Assembly (NCBI GenBank): GCA_963785765.1
Contig: CAWAWM010000003.1
Span: 310,001 to 374,000 of the forward strand
Length of the DNA stretch: 64,000 nucleotides
Direction of reading: 5' to 3'
Source: DATBGO01 sp963785765
GTDB taxonomy: Bacteria > Actinomycetota > Actinomycetes > Streptosporangiales > Streptosporangiaceae
Every line of letters starts with the position of its first letter. Within the stretch, counting starts at the first letter, position 1. Under the pieces are notes generated by a model, which ran no database searches, was not told where the DNA came from, and saw nothing but the letters and a program-made list of their open reading frames with translations. Both the position numbers and the translations under genes were made by a program. Below are positions 16,526 through 24,699 of the stretch, piece after piece.

Positions 16526-17439
16526 CAGCTCACGCTGGTCGAGTCGGCGACGTCGAGGCTGGCATGCAAGGTGATCCCCTCCCGCAGGAAGGCCAGCGTG
16601 ATCCGGGACCGGAGCGCACGCCCGACGTCGAACTGCTTGCCCGGCAGCGTCCGCGCGACCACCCGCAGATTGAAGTGATCTACTTCCAGGCTCTCCACGC
16701 CCATGACGTTGGGCGAGTCCAGCAGCAGCGGCTTCAACTCCGGGTCCGCGTAGACCTCGGCGCAGACGAGGCGGAGGACCTCGCTGACATGGTTGAGATC
16801 GACAGCGACCGGCACCGGAACGTCCACGACGACCCGCGCCCAGTCCCTGGACAGGTTGGTCACCTGCACGATCTGCCCGTTCGGCGTGGTGATCACCTCA
16901 CCGCTCAGCGAGCGGATCCGGGTGATACGCAGCGTGACCTCCTCCACCGTGCCGGTCGCGGTCGTCGAGTTGCCCTGGATCGACAGGCGGACGATGTCAC
17001 CGAAGCCATACTGCCGCTCAGTCACGATCAGGAAGCCGGACAGGATGTCCTGCACGACCCGCTGGGCACCGAACCCGAGGGCCACCGCAGCCACCGCACC
17101 GGGCGCGACGAAGCCGGTCAGCGGGAAGCCCAGGGTCTCGAAGATCAGCACGCCCACCACGCAGTAGATAATTACGAGCAGGGTCCACGTGATGACCTGG
17201 GTAATCGAATGCCGGTATTTCAGCGCTTCGGAACTCACCAGGGCATCGCTCTGATCGGCCTTGGCGTCAATGGTCGAGGTGATCCGGCCGCTCACCCATC
17301 TCGCGAACCGGGTCAGCAGGATGGTGCCGACAACGAGCAGCACGGCCTCCAGCAAGCTGCTGCGTGCCCAGTGCCCGACGGTTTCCAGGCGCCACGCTGT
17401 CGCCAGCACCATCCTCATGTCCTTCCAGTGTTGGACCAC
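16525..17439 (-). CDS. Small-conductance mechanosensitive ion channel (MscS family)
   Basis: A 304-residue channel. Three membrane helices lie in the first 130 residues (LLEAVLLVVGTILLTRFA, ITQVITWTLLVIIYCVVGVL and the pore helix GAVAAVALGFGAQRVVQDILSG, with the small-residue packing typical of TM3). The beta domain follows (GTVEEVTLRITRIRSLSGEVITTPNGQI), then a mixed alpha/beta C-terminus. It should open under membrane tension and release solutes during osmotic downshock. It is co-translated with the Pro/Thr-rich membrane protein just downstream. The exact start among several in-frame Met codons is uncertain. Confidence 0.92.
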   Translation of the reverse strand: MVQHWKDMRMVLATAWRLETVGHWARSSLLEAVLLVVGTILLTRFARWVSGRITSTIDAKADQSDALVSSEALKYRHSITQVITWTLLVIIYCVVGVLIFETLGFPLTGFVAPGAVAAVALGFGAQRVVQDILSGFLIVTERQYGFGDIVRLSIQGNSTTATGTVEEVTLRITRIRSLSGEVITTPNGQIVQVTNLSRDWARVVVDVPVPVAVDLNHVSEVLRLVCAEVYADPELKPLLLDSPNVMGVESLEVDHFNLRVVARTLPGKQFDVGRALRSRITLAFLREGITLHASLDVADSTSVS

Positions 17440-17601
17440 CAGTACCGGATCGGGCAGCGCAGGTCAGCGAGGAAACGCTGCCCGGCCGGGCGGCCACGTC
17501 ATGTCCCAACGCCTACCCAGGGTAGAGGCCCTTCCTGAGCGCTCGAACATTCCGGAGAATCTCCGCGCCGCCGGTGCGCCGCCATCCCGTACGCTGCCCC
17601 G

Positions 17602-18786
17602 GTGGCGATCGACGTGGCACGGGCCCGCCTTGACACCCCAGGTTGCGCGCGGGTGGTCCACCTCAACAACGCCGGCGCTGCGCTTCCGCCCCGGTGCGTG
17701 ACCGAGGCGGTAGTGGCCCATCTCGAGCGGGAAGCGCAGGTCGGCGGCTACGAGGCTGCCGCGGCCGCAGCGGCCGCGACTGAGCACACTTACGATGCCG
17801 TGGCCCGGCTGCTTGGCTGCGCACCGGGCGAGATCGCCCTGATCGAGAACGCCACCCGGGCCTGGGACTTGGCGTTCTACTCCCTGGTCTTCGCACCCGG
17901 TGACCGGATCCTCACCTCGCGCGCCGAGTACGCGTCCAATGTCATCGCCTTCCTGCAGGTCGCCCGGCGCACGGGGGCGGTGGTCGAGGTCATCGATGAT
18001 GACGAGGCCGGCCAGCTGGACGTGACTGATCTCGAGCGCAAGCTCGCGAGCGGGCCCGGGCCGGTGCGGCTGGTGGCCATCACCCATGTGCCGACCCAGG
18101 GGGGCCTGGTCAACCCGGCCGCGGAGATCGGGCGGCTGACCCGGGCCGCTGGCGTCCCTTACCTGCTCGACGCGTGCCAGTCCGCCGGTCAGCTGAGGCT
18201 CGATGTCAGCGAGCTTGGCTGCGACATGCTGTCGGTGACTGGCCGCAAGTACCTGCGCGCGCCGCGGGGCACCGGGTTCCTGTACGTGTCCGAGCGGCTG
18301 GCTGAGACCCTGGAGCCGCCCTTCCTGGACCTGTGGTCAGCCACCTGGACCGGTCCGGACAGCTACGAGATCTGCCCCGGTGCCCGGCGGTTCGAGACCT
18401 GGGAGGGCGACGTGGCGGCCAAGATCGGCCTCGGCGTGGCGATCGACTATGCCCTGGACATCGGACTGGCCGACATCGAGGCCCGGGTCGGCCAGCTGGC
18501 GGCCAGGCTCCGCGAGCAGCTCGCCGCGCTGCCTGGGGTGGTGGTACGCGACCGGGGCAGGCGGCTGTGCGGCATCGTGACCTTCACCGTGGCTGGCACC
18601 GGCGCCGCAGCGGTCCAGCAGAGCCTGGCCGCCTCCGGCATCAACGTGAGCGTCTCGGCAGCCACCTCGGCGCAGTTCGATCTGCCCGCCCGCGGGCTCG
18701 ATGAGGTGGTGCGCGCCTCGGTCCACTACTACAACACCGACGCGGAGCTGGACCAGCTCTGCCAGGCGGCCCGAGCGCTGGGGTAA
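17602..18786 (+). CDS. Class V aminotransferase (cysteine desulfurase-like)
   Basis: A 394-residue PLP enzyme of fold type I. It shows VVHLNNAGAALPP at the N-terminus, the cofactor block VPYLLDACQSAGQL, and the lysine region LSVTGRKYLRAPRGTGFLYV, in which the Lys forms the PLP aldimine. The C-terminal domain contains VRASVHYYNTDAELDQL, the conserved end of the SufS/isopenicillin-epimerase branch. No Cys is seen in the loop that carries the desulfurase nucleophile, so a lyase or epimerase role, as in EgtE-like enzymes, is possible. The start is a GTG. It is followed 44 bases later by the dioxygenase gene, possibly in one transcript. Confidence 0.85.
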   Translation: MAIDVARARLDTPGCARVVHLNNAGAALPPRCVTEAVVAHLEREAQVGGYEAAAAAAAATEHTYDAVARLLGCAPGEIALIENATRAWDLAFYSLVFAPGDRILTSRAEYASNVIAFLQVARRTGAVVEVIDDDEAGQLDVTDLERKLASGPGPVRLVAITHVPTQGGLVNPAAEIGRLTRAAGVPYLLDACQSAGQLRLDVSELGCDMLSVTGRKYLRAPRGTGFLYVSERLAETLEPPFLDLWSATWTGPDSYEICPGARRFETWEGDVAAKIGLGVAIDYALDIGLADIEARVGQLAARLREQLAALPGVVVRDRGRRLCGIVTFTVAGTGAAAVQQSLAASGINVSVSAATSAQFDLPARGLDEVVRASVHYYNTDAELDQLCQAARALG

Positions 18787-18830
18787 CCTCCGAGCCTGAC
18801 CTGGCCTGGTCGGCGTAAGGAGGCTCCGCG

Positions 18831-19679
18831 ATGGCGGCAATGACCCCGGCGCAGCTCACCGGGCGCGTCCTGGCTGCCTACCAGGGCACCCCCGACCCGC
18901 GGCTGCGTGAGCTGCTCACCGCGCTCATCGGCCATCTGCACGCGTTCGCCGTACAAACCCGGCTGACGCAGCAGGAATGGCTGGCCGGCCTGGAGTTCCT
19001 GACCGCCACCGGCCGCACGTGCGACGACCAGCGGCAGGAGTTCATCCTCCTCTCCGACGTGCTCGGGCTGTCCTCGCTCGTCGACCTGGTCAATGCGGCC
19101 GACGGCGCGACCGAGTCGACCGTCCTCGGGCCGTTCTACGTGCCCGGTGCGCCCGAGCGCCGGATGGGCGAGCAGATCGGGCGCCCCGAGGATGGCAGCC
19201 CGGCCCTGGTACGCGGCCAGGTCACCGATCTGGCCGGGCTGCCGCTGGACGGGGCCACCCTGGACGTCTGGCAGGCCAGCGGCAACGGGCTCTATGACAC
19301 CCAGGATCCGCAGCAGCCTCCGTTCAACCTGCGCGGCATTTTCCGGACCGGGCCCGATGGCCGGTTCGAGTTCCGGACCGTCCGGCCGGCCAGCTATCCG
19401 GTCCCTGCCGACGGGCCGGTCGGCGAGCTGCTGCGCGGCTCAGCCAGGCACGGCTGGCGGGCGGCTCACGTGCACGCCATCGTGTCGGCGCCCGGATACC
19501 GCCCGGTCACGACGCACATTTTCGATGCGCAGAACCCCTACCTGGACAGCGACACCGTGTTCGGCGTCAAGGACTCCCTGATCAGGCGATTCCGGCCGAC
19601 CGGGCCCGGCGATCCCGGCGACGTCCGCTACGTCGCCGAGATGGATTTCGCGCTGGCCCGGCCAGGCGCGGCAACCTGA
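18831..19679 (+). CDS. Intradiol ring-cleavage dioxygenase (catechol/hydroxyquinol 1,2-dioxygenase type)
   Basis: A 282-residue non-haem Fe(III) enzyme. The N-terminal helical dimer domain (about 1-95) precedes the beta-sandwich: LGPFYVPGAP, RGQVTDLAGLPLDGATLDVWQ, and the iron ligands NGLYD (Tyr), ASYPVP (Tyr) and WRAAHVHAIVSAPGYRP (two His). The WQASGNGLYD block and the long N-terminal linker fit the hydroxyquinol/chlorocatechol branch better than protocatechuate dioxygenase. It would open an aromatic diol ring to a muconate or maleylacetate. A strong AAGGAGG ribosome site precedes the ATG. No other ring-degradation genes are next to it. Confidence 0.9.
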   Translation: MAAMTPAQLTGRVLAAYQGTPDPRLRELLTALIGHLHAFAVQTRLTQQEWLAGLEFLTATGRTCDDQRQEFILLSDVLGLSSLVDLVNAADGATESTVLGPFYVPGAPERRMGEQIGRPEDGSPALVRGQVTDLAGLPLDGATLDVWQASGNGLYDTQDPQQPPFNLRGIFRTGPDGRFEFRTVRPASYPVPADGPVGELLRGSARHGWRAAHVHAIVSAPGYRPVTTHIFDAQNPYLDSDTVFGVKDSLIRRFRPTGPGDPGDVRYVAEMDFALARPGAAT

Positions 19680-19698
19680 CCGGCCCGGAGGTCCCGCT

Positions 19699-21329
19699 TC
19701 AGAGCACGGTGGCGAGGATCTGCTGGGCCTCTTCCTGAATGCGGGCCAGGTGCCCGGGTCCCTGGAATGACTCGGCATAGAGCTTGTAGACGTCCTCGGT
19801 GCCAGAAGGCCGGGCGGCGAACCAGCCGGACGCCGTGGTCACCTTCAGGCCGCCCAGCGGCTCGCCGTTTCCCGGCGCGGCGGTGAGCCGGCTCAGCACC
19901 GGCTCGCCGGCCAGCTCGTCCGCGCTGACCTGATCCGGGGCGAGGCGGGCCAGGGCCGCCTTCTGCTCGCGGGTGGCCGGGGCGTCAACGCGGGCGTAGG
20001 CGGGGTCGCCCAGCCTGGCGGTGAGCTCCCGGTAGTGCTCGGCCGGAGTGCGGCCGGTGACGGCGGTGATCTCAGCGGCCAGCAGCGCCAGGATGATGCC
20101 GTCCTTATCGGTGGTCCAGACCCGGCCGTCCCGGCACAGGAACGAGGCACCCGCGCTCTCCTCGCCGCCGAATGCGACGGTCCCGTCGAGCAGGCCGGGC
20201 ACGAACCACTTGAACCCGACCGGCACTTCCATCAGCCGCCGCCCGGCCTCGGCCGGCCACCCGGTCGATGATGGACGAACTGACCATGGTCTTGCCGACC
20301 GCCGCGTCCGCGGGCCAGCTCTCCCGGTGCCGGTAGAGGTAGTCGATCGCCGCGGCCAGGTAGTGGTTGGGGTTGAGGAGGCCGGCGTCCGGGGTCACGA
20401 TGCCGTGCCGGTCGGCGTCGGTGTCGTTGCCGGTCGCAATGGCGAACTCGGCCCGGCGGCCGATCAGCGACGCCATCGCGTAGGGAGAGGAGCAGTCCAT
20501 CCGGATCCGGCCGTCCCAGTCCAGGGTCATGAACCTGAAGGTGGGGTCGACCAGCGGATTGACCACGGTCAGGTCCAGCCCGTACCGGTCGGCGATCTCG
20601 CCCCAGTAGCCGACGCTGGCCCCGCCGAGCGGGTCAGCGCCGATCCGCACCCCGGCGGCGCGCACCGCGTCGAGATCCAGCACCGCCGGCAGTCCCGCCA
20701 CGTATTCTCCGAGGAAGTCGTGCCGGCCCGCGGCGGCGCTGGCCTGCGCGTAACGAATCCTGCGGACCTCTTTCAGGCCGCCGCGCAAAAGCTCGTTGGC
20801 CCGGTCCTGGATGACCGAGGTGATCTGCGTTCCGCGGCCCGCCGTCGGGCGGGTTGTACTTGAAGCCGCCATCTTCGGGCGGGTTATGCGACGGAGTGAC
20901 GACGATCCCGTCGGCGAGGCCGTCGGCGCGGTCCTCGTTATGAAGCAAAATGGCGCGCGACAGCGCGGGCGTCGGCGTGTACCCGTCCCGGCTGTCGATC
21001 AGCACCCGCACGTCATTGGCGGCGAGCACCTCGAGGGCGGTGACGAAGGCCGGCTCGGACAGCGCGTGCGTGTCGCGGCCGATGTACAGCGGGCCGGTGA
21101 TGCTGCTGCGCGCCCGGTACTCGCAGATCGCCTGGGTGGTCGCGGCGATGTGATCGTCGTTGAAGGAGATCCGGAACGCCGAACCGCGATGGCCGGAGGT
21201 GCCGAAGGCCACCTGCTGGCCGGGGTCGGCAGGATCCGGATGCTGGGCGTAGTAAGCGGTGACGAGTCCGGCCACGTCAACGAGGTCAGACTGGGCGGCT
21301 AGCTGTCCGGCCCGATCATTCACCTGCAC
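19699..21329 (-). pseudogene. pgm: Phosphoglucomutase (alpha-D-glucose phosphate-specific), two frameshifts
   Basis: Three overlapping minus-strand segments add up to one complete E. coli-type phosphoglucomutase. Segment 1 has VAFGTSGHRGSAF and the phosphoserine loop IVVTPSHNPPEDGGFKYN. Segment 2 has ITSVIQDRANELL, the metal loop FAIATGNDTDADRHGI and SSSIIDRVA. Segment 3 has VGFKWFVPGLLDGTVAFGGEESAG and the phosphate loop TASGWFAARPSGTEDVYKLY. The breaks are near 20855 and 20253. The length (1631 bases) fits two single-base insertions in a 542-residue gene; at the second break one extra G in GTGGCCGGCCGAG explains the shift. The start is a GTG at 21329 behind GGAGGAG. Every catalytic loop is intact, so sequencing error is as likely as true loss. 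Confidence 0.85.
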
Positions 21330-21565
21330 GGCTACTCCTCCTGCCGGGTTAAGGTCGGGAGACGACCAAGCGCACGGACCGAGTGGGACTGCATGGTGGA
21401 CCGCGCCACTGCATGCCACCCTAAATCGCCTGGTGGCCAATCAGGGAGCCGGCGCAGCCGGTCGGCGCCTGGCCGACGCGGGCAGGCGGGCTAGCGGGCC
21501 CGGAACTCAGCCGGGAGCTTGACCGCTGGTACCGGGTGGGGCACTAGAGCGGGGAGATGGACGCC

Positions 21566-24079
21566 ATGGCACGAGGATCAGCGGGTGGTGGCGCTGAGCC
21601 ATCATCGGTGCCTAGTGTCGCCGGCGAGCGTCGCCCGAACCGTAACGCGAGCCGTCGGCCCGGCGGCCGTACCGGGCCCGAAACGCGGGCGGCAAGCCGC
21701 CCGGACGGCCCGGATAACCCGGCACCGTCAGGTGATGCCGCCAGGAACCGGCACCCGGCCGTCGGCGAGTCGCTGCTGGCCGGCCGGTACCGGCTTGAGG
21801 AGTTGCTCAGCGACCAGGACGGATCGTCGGTCTGGAAGGCCACGGACGAGTCCCTGATCCGGGCCGTCACCATCCGCACGTTCGCGCCGGAATTCGGCCG
21901 CACTGGCGAGGCCGTGGCGGCGGCCCGGGCAGCGGCCCAGCTGTCCGACCCCCGGCTGGTCCAGATCTTTGACGCCGATGACCATGGTGATCAGCCCTAC
22001 ATCGTCACCGAATGGCCCGGCGGCGAGCGGCTGGATGAGGTCATCGCGACCGGCCCGCTGGAGCCCGTGCGCGCCGCGGAGATCATCACGGCGGCAGCGG
22101 AAGGGCTGGCGGTCGCGCATGCGGCGGGGCTGGCCCACCTGTGCCTGACCCCGGACATGCTGTGGTGGAACCGGTGGGGCGAGGTGAAGATCAGCGGGCT
22201 GGCGACCGCTGCCGTGCTCGCCGGGGCGGACGCGGACAACCCGGCCGCGGCTGACACCCGCGGCCTGGCCAGCCTGCTGTATGCCGCGCTCACCGGCTAC
22301 TGGCCAGGACCGGAGGAGACCAGGCTCCCGGCCGCGCCGCGCAGCGGCGGCCGGGCAGACAGCCCGGCCCACGTGCAGCCCGGGATCTCCAGCCATCTCG
22401 ACGCGGTGACCTGCCGGGCACTGTTCGGGGAGGCCAACAGTTACGGCCCGCCGATCCTCAGTCCGGCCGGGCTGGCGGTCGCGCTGACTCCGCTCGCGCA
22501 CCCGGGCGATAACACCGAGCCGCTCAGCTCGCTCGCGGACCAGACCCGGCCATTTGTCCCGCTGCCGCCGCTCACCCGGCCTTTCTCCGCGATACCGGCG
22601 GCAGGGCGCCCGCCCGCTGCGCCGCCGTCCGCCGCGCCGCCCACCAGTCCGTGGCCGGCCACGGCCGACCGCGGGCCAGCGGCCGTGCACTCGCCATTGC
22701 CCTGGCTGCGGTCCGCGCCGGCCGAAGCGCACCTCCCGCCGCCACCGGCCGCCACTGAGTCGTCGGCGGCCACCACCGAACGTCCCGCCCAAGCGCACGT
22801 CCCGCCGCCACCGGCCGCCGCCGAGTCGTCGGCGGCCAGCACCGAATGTCCGGCCCAAGCGCACGTCCCCCCGTCCGTGCTGCGGTGGCCGTCACCGGCA
22901 CCAGCGGAAACAGTCACCGCGCCAGCACCGGCCGCCCCGCCGACCACCGCGGGGTCCAGAGCCGATACACCCGCCCCGCCATCACCGGCCGCCCCAGCAG
23001 CCACCACCGGGTCCACGGCCGAATCAGCCGCCTCAGCAGCAATCGCCAGCCCCAGAGCCGAAACACCCGCCCCGCCACTACCGGCCGCCCTAGCGGCCAG
23101 CGCCTGGCCTAGGGCCGGAACGCCCGCGCCGCCCGCGCCGCCCGCGCCGCCAGCTCCGTCCGCGCCGGCCGCCGCTGCATCGCCGACTCCCCCAGCGCCA
23201 GCCGCCGAGCGCCCGCCTGACGTCTCACCGCCCTCGCCCACCCTGGCGTGGGAGCCGCCGCCGGGCGCAGTGCCAGCTGCGCCGGTAACCCGGGCGGCGA
23301 CCGAATCATCCGCTGCCGTGAGTGCGCCGTCCCCGGGCGGCACCCCGGCGGTTGCGCCCGCGGCGTCGACCTCGATAACTCCGCAGCCCCCCGCGCCCTC
23401 CCTGGCGGCCCGGTCGGCGGCCCGGTCCCGCGCCGCCCTGAGCGGAGTGGCGCAGCAACGGGCCCGCCTGCCGCAGCTGCCACCGCTGCCGGCCCGGGCG
23501 GCCAAACCGGTGCGTGCCGCGCTCGCCATACTCCTGCTCGTCGTCAGCGTGCTGGCGGGCTGGCTGCTCGGCCACCACGGCACATCGCCCCACACCGCTG
23601 CGCCTGTGCACGGGTCCTCGGCCACGGTCACGCATAACCGGGTCCTCCGGCCGGTCAGCGCGACAGCCTTCGACCCGTACGGCAGCGGCCAGAACGCGCA
23701 GCTCGCGCCGCTGGCCATCGACGGCAGCCTGGCCACCGCCTGGCACACCGAGTGGTACACGACGGCGAAATTCGGAAACCTGAAGCCAGGCACCGGCCTG
23801 CTCATCGACATGGGCCGGCTGGTGACGATCAGCCGGGCCAGGATCACGCTGGGCAGTAGCGCGGGCGCCGACCTCCAGTTGCGCATCGGCTCGTCCGCCT
23901 CCCTGGCTCGGCTGCGGACCGTTGCGCACGCGGACGGGGCGGGCGGCCAGGTTAACCTGCGGCTCGCTACGCCCGCCCGTGGTCGTTACGTGCTCATCTG
24001 GTTCACCCAGCTGCCACCGGACAGATCCGGAACCTTCGAGGCCAGCGTCTACAACGTGCTGCTGGAAGGGCGCCGGTAA
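21566..24079 (+). CDS. Membrane pseudokinase with discoidin-like exterior domain
   Basis: About 837 residues. A protein-kinase fold (LLAGRYRLEELLSDQDGSSV to about residue 330) lacks the active-site residues: the ATP lysine position reads VTIRTF, the HRD loop reads HLCLTPDMLWW, and the DFG position reads KISGLAT. A Pro/Ala-rich linker of about 300 residues follows (with a repeated AQAHVPPP-type unit), then one transmembrane helix at about 23514-23573 (AALAILLLVVSVLAGWLLG), then an exterior beta-sandwich resembling an F5/8-type C domain (SATAFDPYGSGQNAQLAPLA, SLATAWHTEWY, GLLIDMGRLVTISRARITLG). This layout matches the pseudokinase half of mycobacterial MviN/MurJ and its stand-alone relatives that regulate peptidoglycan export. 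murJ itself is not in the window. An ATG at 21557 is an alternative start. Confidence 0.8.
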   Translation: MARGSAGGGAEPSSVPSVAGERRPNRNASRRPGGRTGPETRAASRPDGPDNPAPSGDAARNRHPAVGESLLAGRYRLEELLSDQDGSSVWKATDESLIRAVTIRTFAPEFGRTGEAVAAARAAAQLSDPRLVQIFDADDHGDQPYIVTEWPGGERLDEVIATGPLEPVRAAEIITAAAEGLAVAHAAGLAHLCLTPDMLWWNRWGEVKISGLATAAVLAGADADNPAAADTRGLASLLYAALTGYWPGPEETRLPAAPRSGGRADSPAHVQPGISSHLDAVTCRALFGEANSYGPPILSPAGLAVALTPLAHPGDNTEPLSSLADQTRPFVPLPPLTRPFSAIPAAGRPPAAPPSAAPPTSPWPATADRGPAAVHSPLPWLRSAPAEAHLPPPPAATESSAATTERPAQAHVPPPPAAAESSAASTECPAQAHVPPSVLRWPSPAPAETVTAPAPAAPPTTAGSRADTPAPPSPAAPAATTGSTAESAASAAIASPRAETPAPPLPAALAASAWPRAGTPAPPAPPAPPAPSAPAAAASPTPPAPAAERPPDVSPPSPTLAWEPPPGAVPAAPVTRAATESSAAVSAPSPGGTPAVAPAASTSITPQPPAPSLAARSAARSRAALSGVAQQRARLPQLPPLPARAAKPVRAALAILLLVVSVLAGWLLGHHGTSPHTAAPVHGSSATVTHNRVLRPVSATAFDPYGSGQNAQLAPLAIDGSLATAWHTEWYTTAKFGNLKPGTGLLIDMGRLVTISRARITLGSSAGADLQLRIGSSASLARLRTVAHADGAGGQVNLRLATPARGRYVLIWFTQLPPDRSGTFEASVYNVLLEGRR

Positions 24080-24308
24080 CCGCGCCGTTCGTGCGGCTGT
24101 ACCCGGAGGCTGCGTGCCATCGGCGCGGTTCGCGAACCACCGCGATGAGCCTCCGCTGTCGCGACCTGACGGATATGCCAGTCACGCTGTTGCAGCAGCA
24201 GTGTCTTTGCGTACCAGCGGATTTCCCTAGCCCGCGGCATTGCTGTCCGGGACGACGATCTTGGCTGGCTCCGCGAGCGAACTGCCTATCGTTGGCGAAA
24301 AAACGCGC

Positions 24309-24521
24309 TCAGGCGGCAGCCGGGTCGAGGATGGTAACGCTGTCGGCCTCGGCCGGCTCAGGCACCGGCTCCCCGGCGTTCCGGAGCACAGCGATATGGG
24401 CGGCCATGGCCTCGACCATCAACGACTCGGTCTCATGCCGCGTATCGGCAGCGGCGACGACCCCAGGCAAGTCAGGAGAATACGCCGAGTAACCAGACTC
24501 GTCGTCTCCCTCGAAGACCAC
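24309..24521 (-). CDS. hicB: HicB-family antitoxin, N-terminus disturbed
   Basis: A 70-residue HicB-like protein (VFEGDDESGYSAYSPDLPGV and EAMAAHIAVLRNAGEPVPEP), the partial RNase-H fold that neutralises HicA. The natural start is probably the GTG at 24535, which overlaps the hicA stop, but there GTGAAGGCTAC lacks one base compared with the expected M-K-G-Y-I-V-V-F. Translation as written would have to start at the GTG at 24521, losing six residues of the first strand. No C-terminal DNA-binding domain is present. Confidence 0.75.
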   Translation of the reverse strand: MVFEGDDESGYSAYSPDLPGVVAAADTRHETESLMVEAMAAHIAVLRNAGEPVPEPAEADSVTILDPAAA

Positions 24522-24531
24522 GATGTAGCCT

Positions 24532-24699
24532 TCACGGCCCCTCCTTACGTAGGCCCGCTTGCTTCGGGATGCTCGCCTCAGTCTTCGGCTTCAAGTTAGC
24601 GCTCGGCCTGCCTGCGACGGTAACCAGCCCTGGCTTCACCGGATGCGTGAAGTGACGGTGGGAGCCGGACGTACGCGTCTCTGGCGATAAGCCGTCAAG
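24532..24699 (-). pseudogene. hicA: HicA mRNA-interferase toxin, 5'-truncated
   Basis: The frame ending at the TGA at 24532 reads RTSGSHRHFTHPVKPGLVTV then AGRPSANLKPKTEASIPKQA, the second half of a HicA toxin with its catalytic GSHRHF histidine. There is no start codon in this frame before an upstream stop, and the region that should encode the first helix is occupied by the last codons of the MFS gene. The toxin is therefore probably dead, leaving the antitoxin as a relic. Confidence 0.7.

Noticed and set aside
18337..18840. Minus-strand open frame of 167 codons
   Set aside because: Mirror of the aminotransferase C-terminus.
22441..23886. 481-codon minus-strand open frame rich in Gly/Ala
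   Set aside because: Mirror of the P/A-rich linker of the pseudokinase; the Gly/Ala bias follows from the complementary codons.
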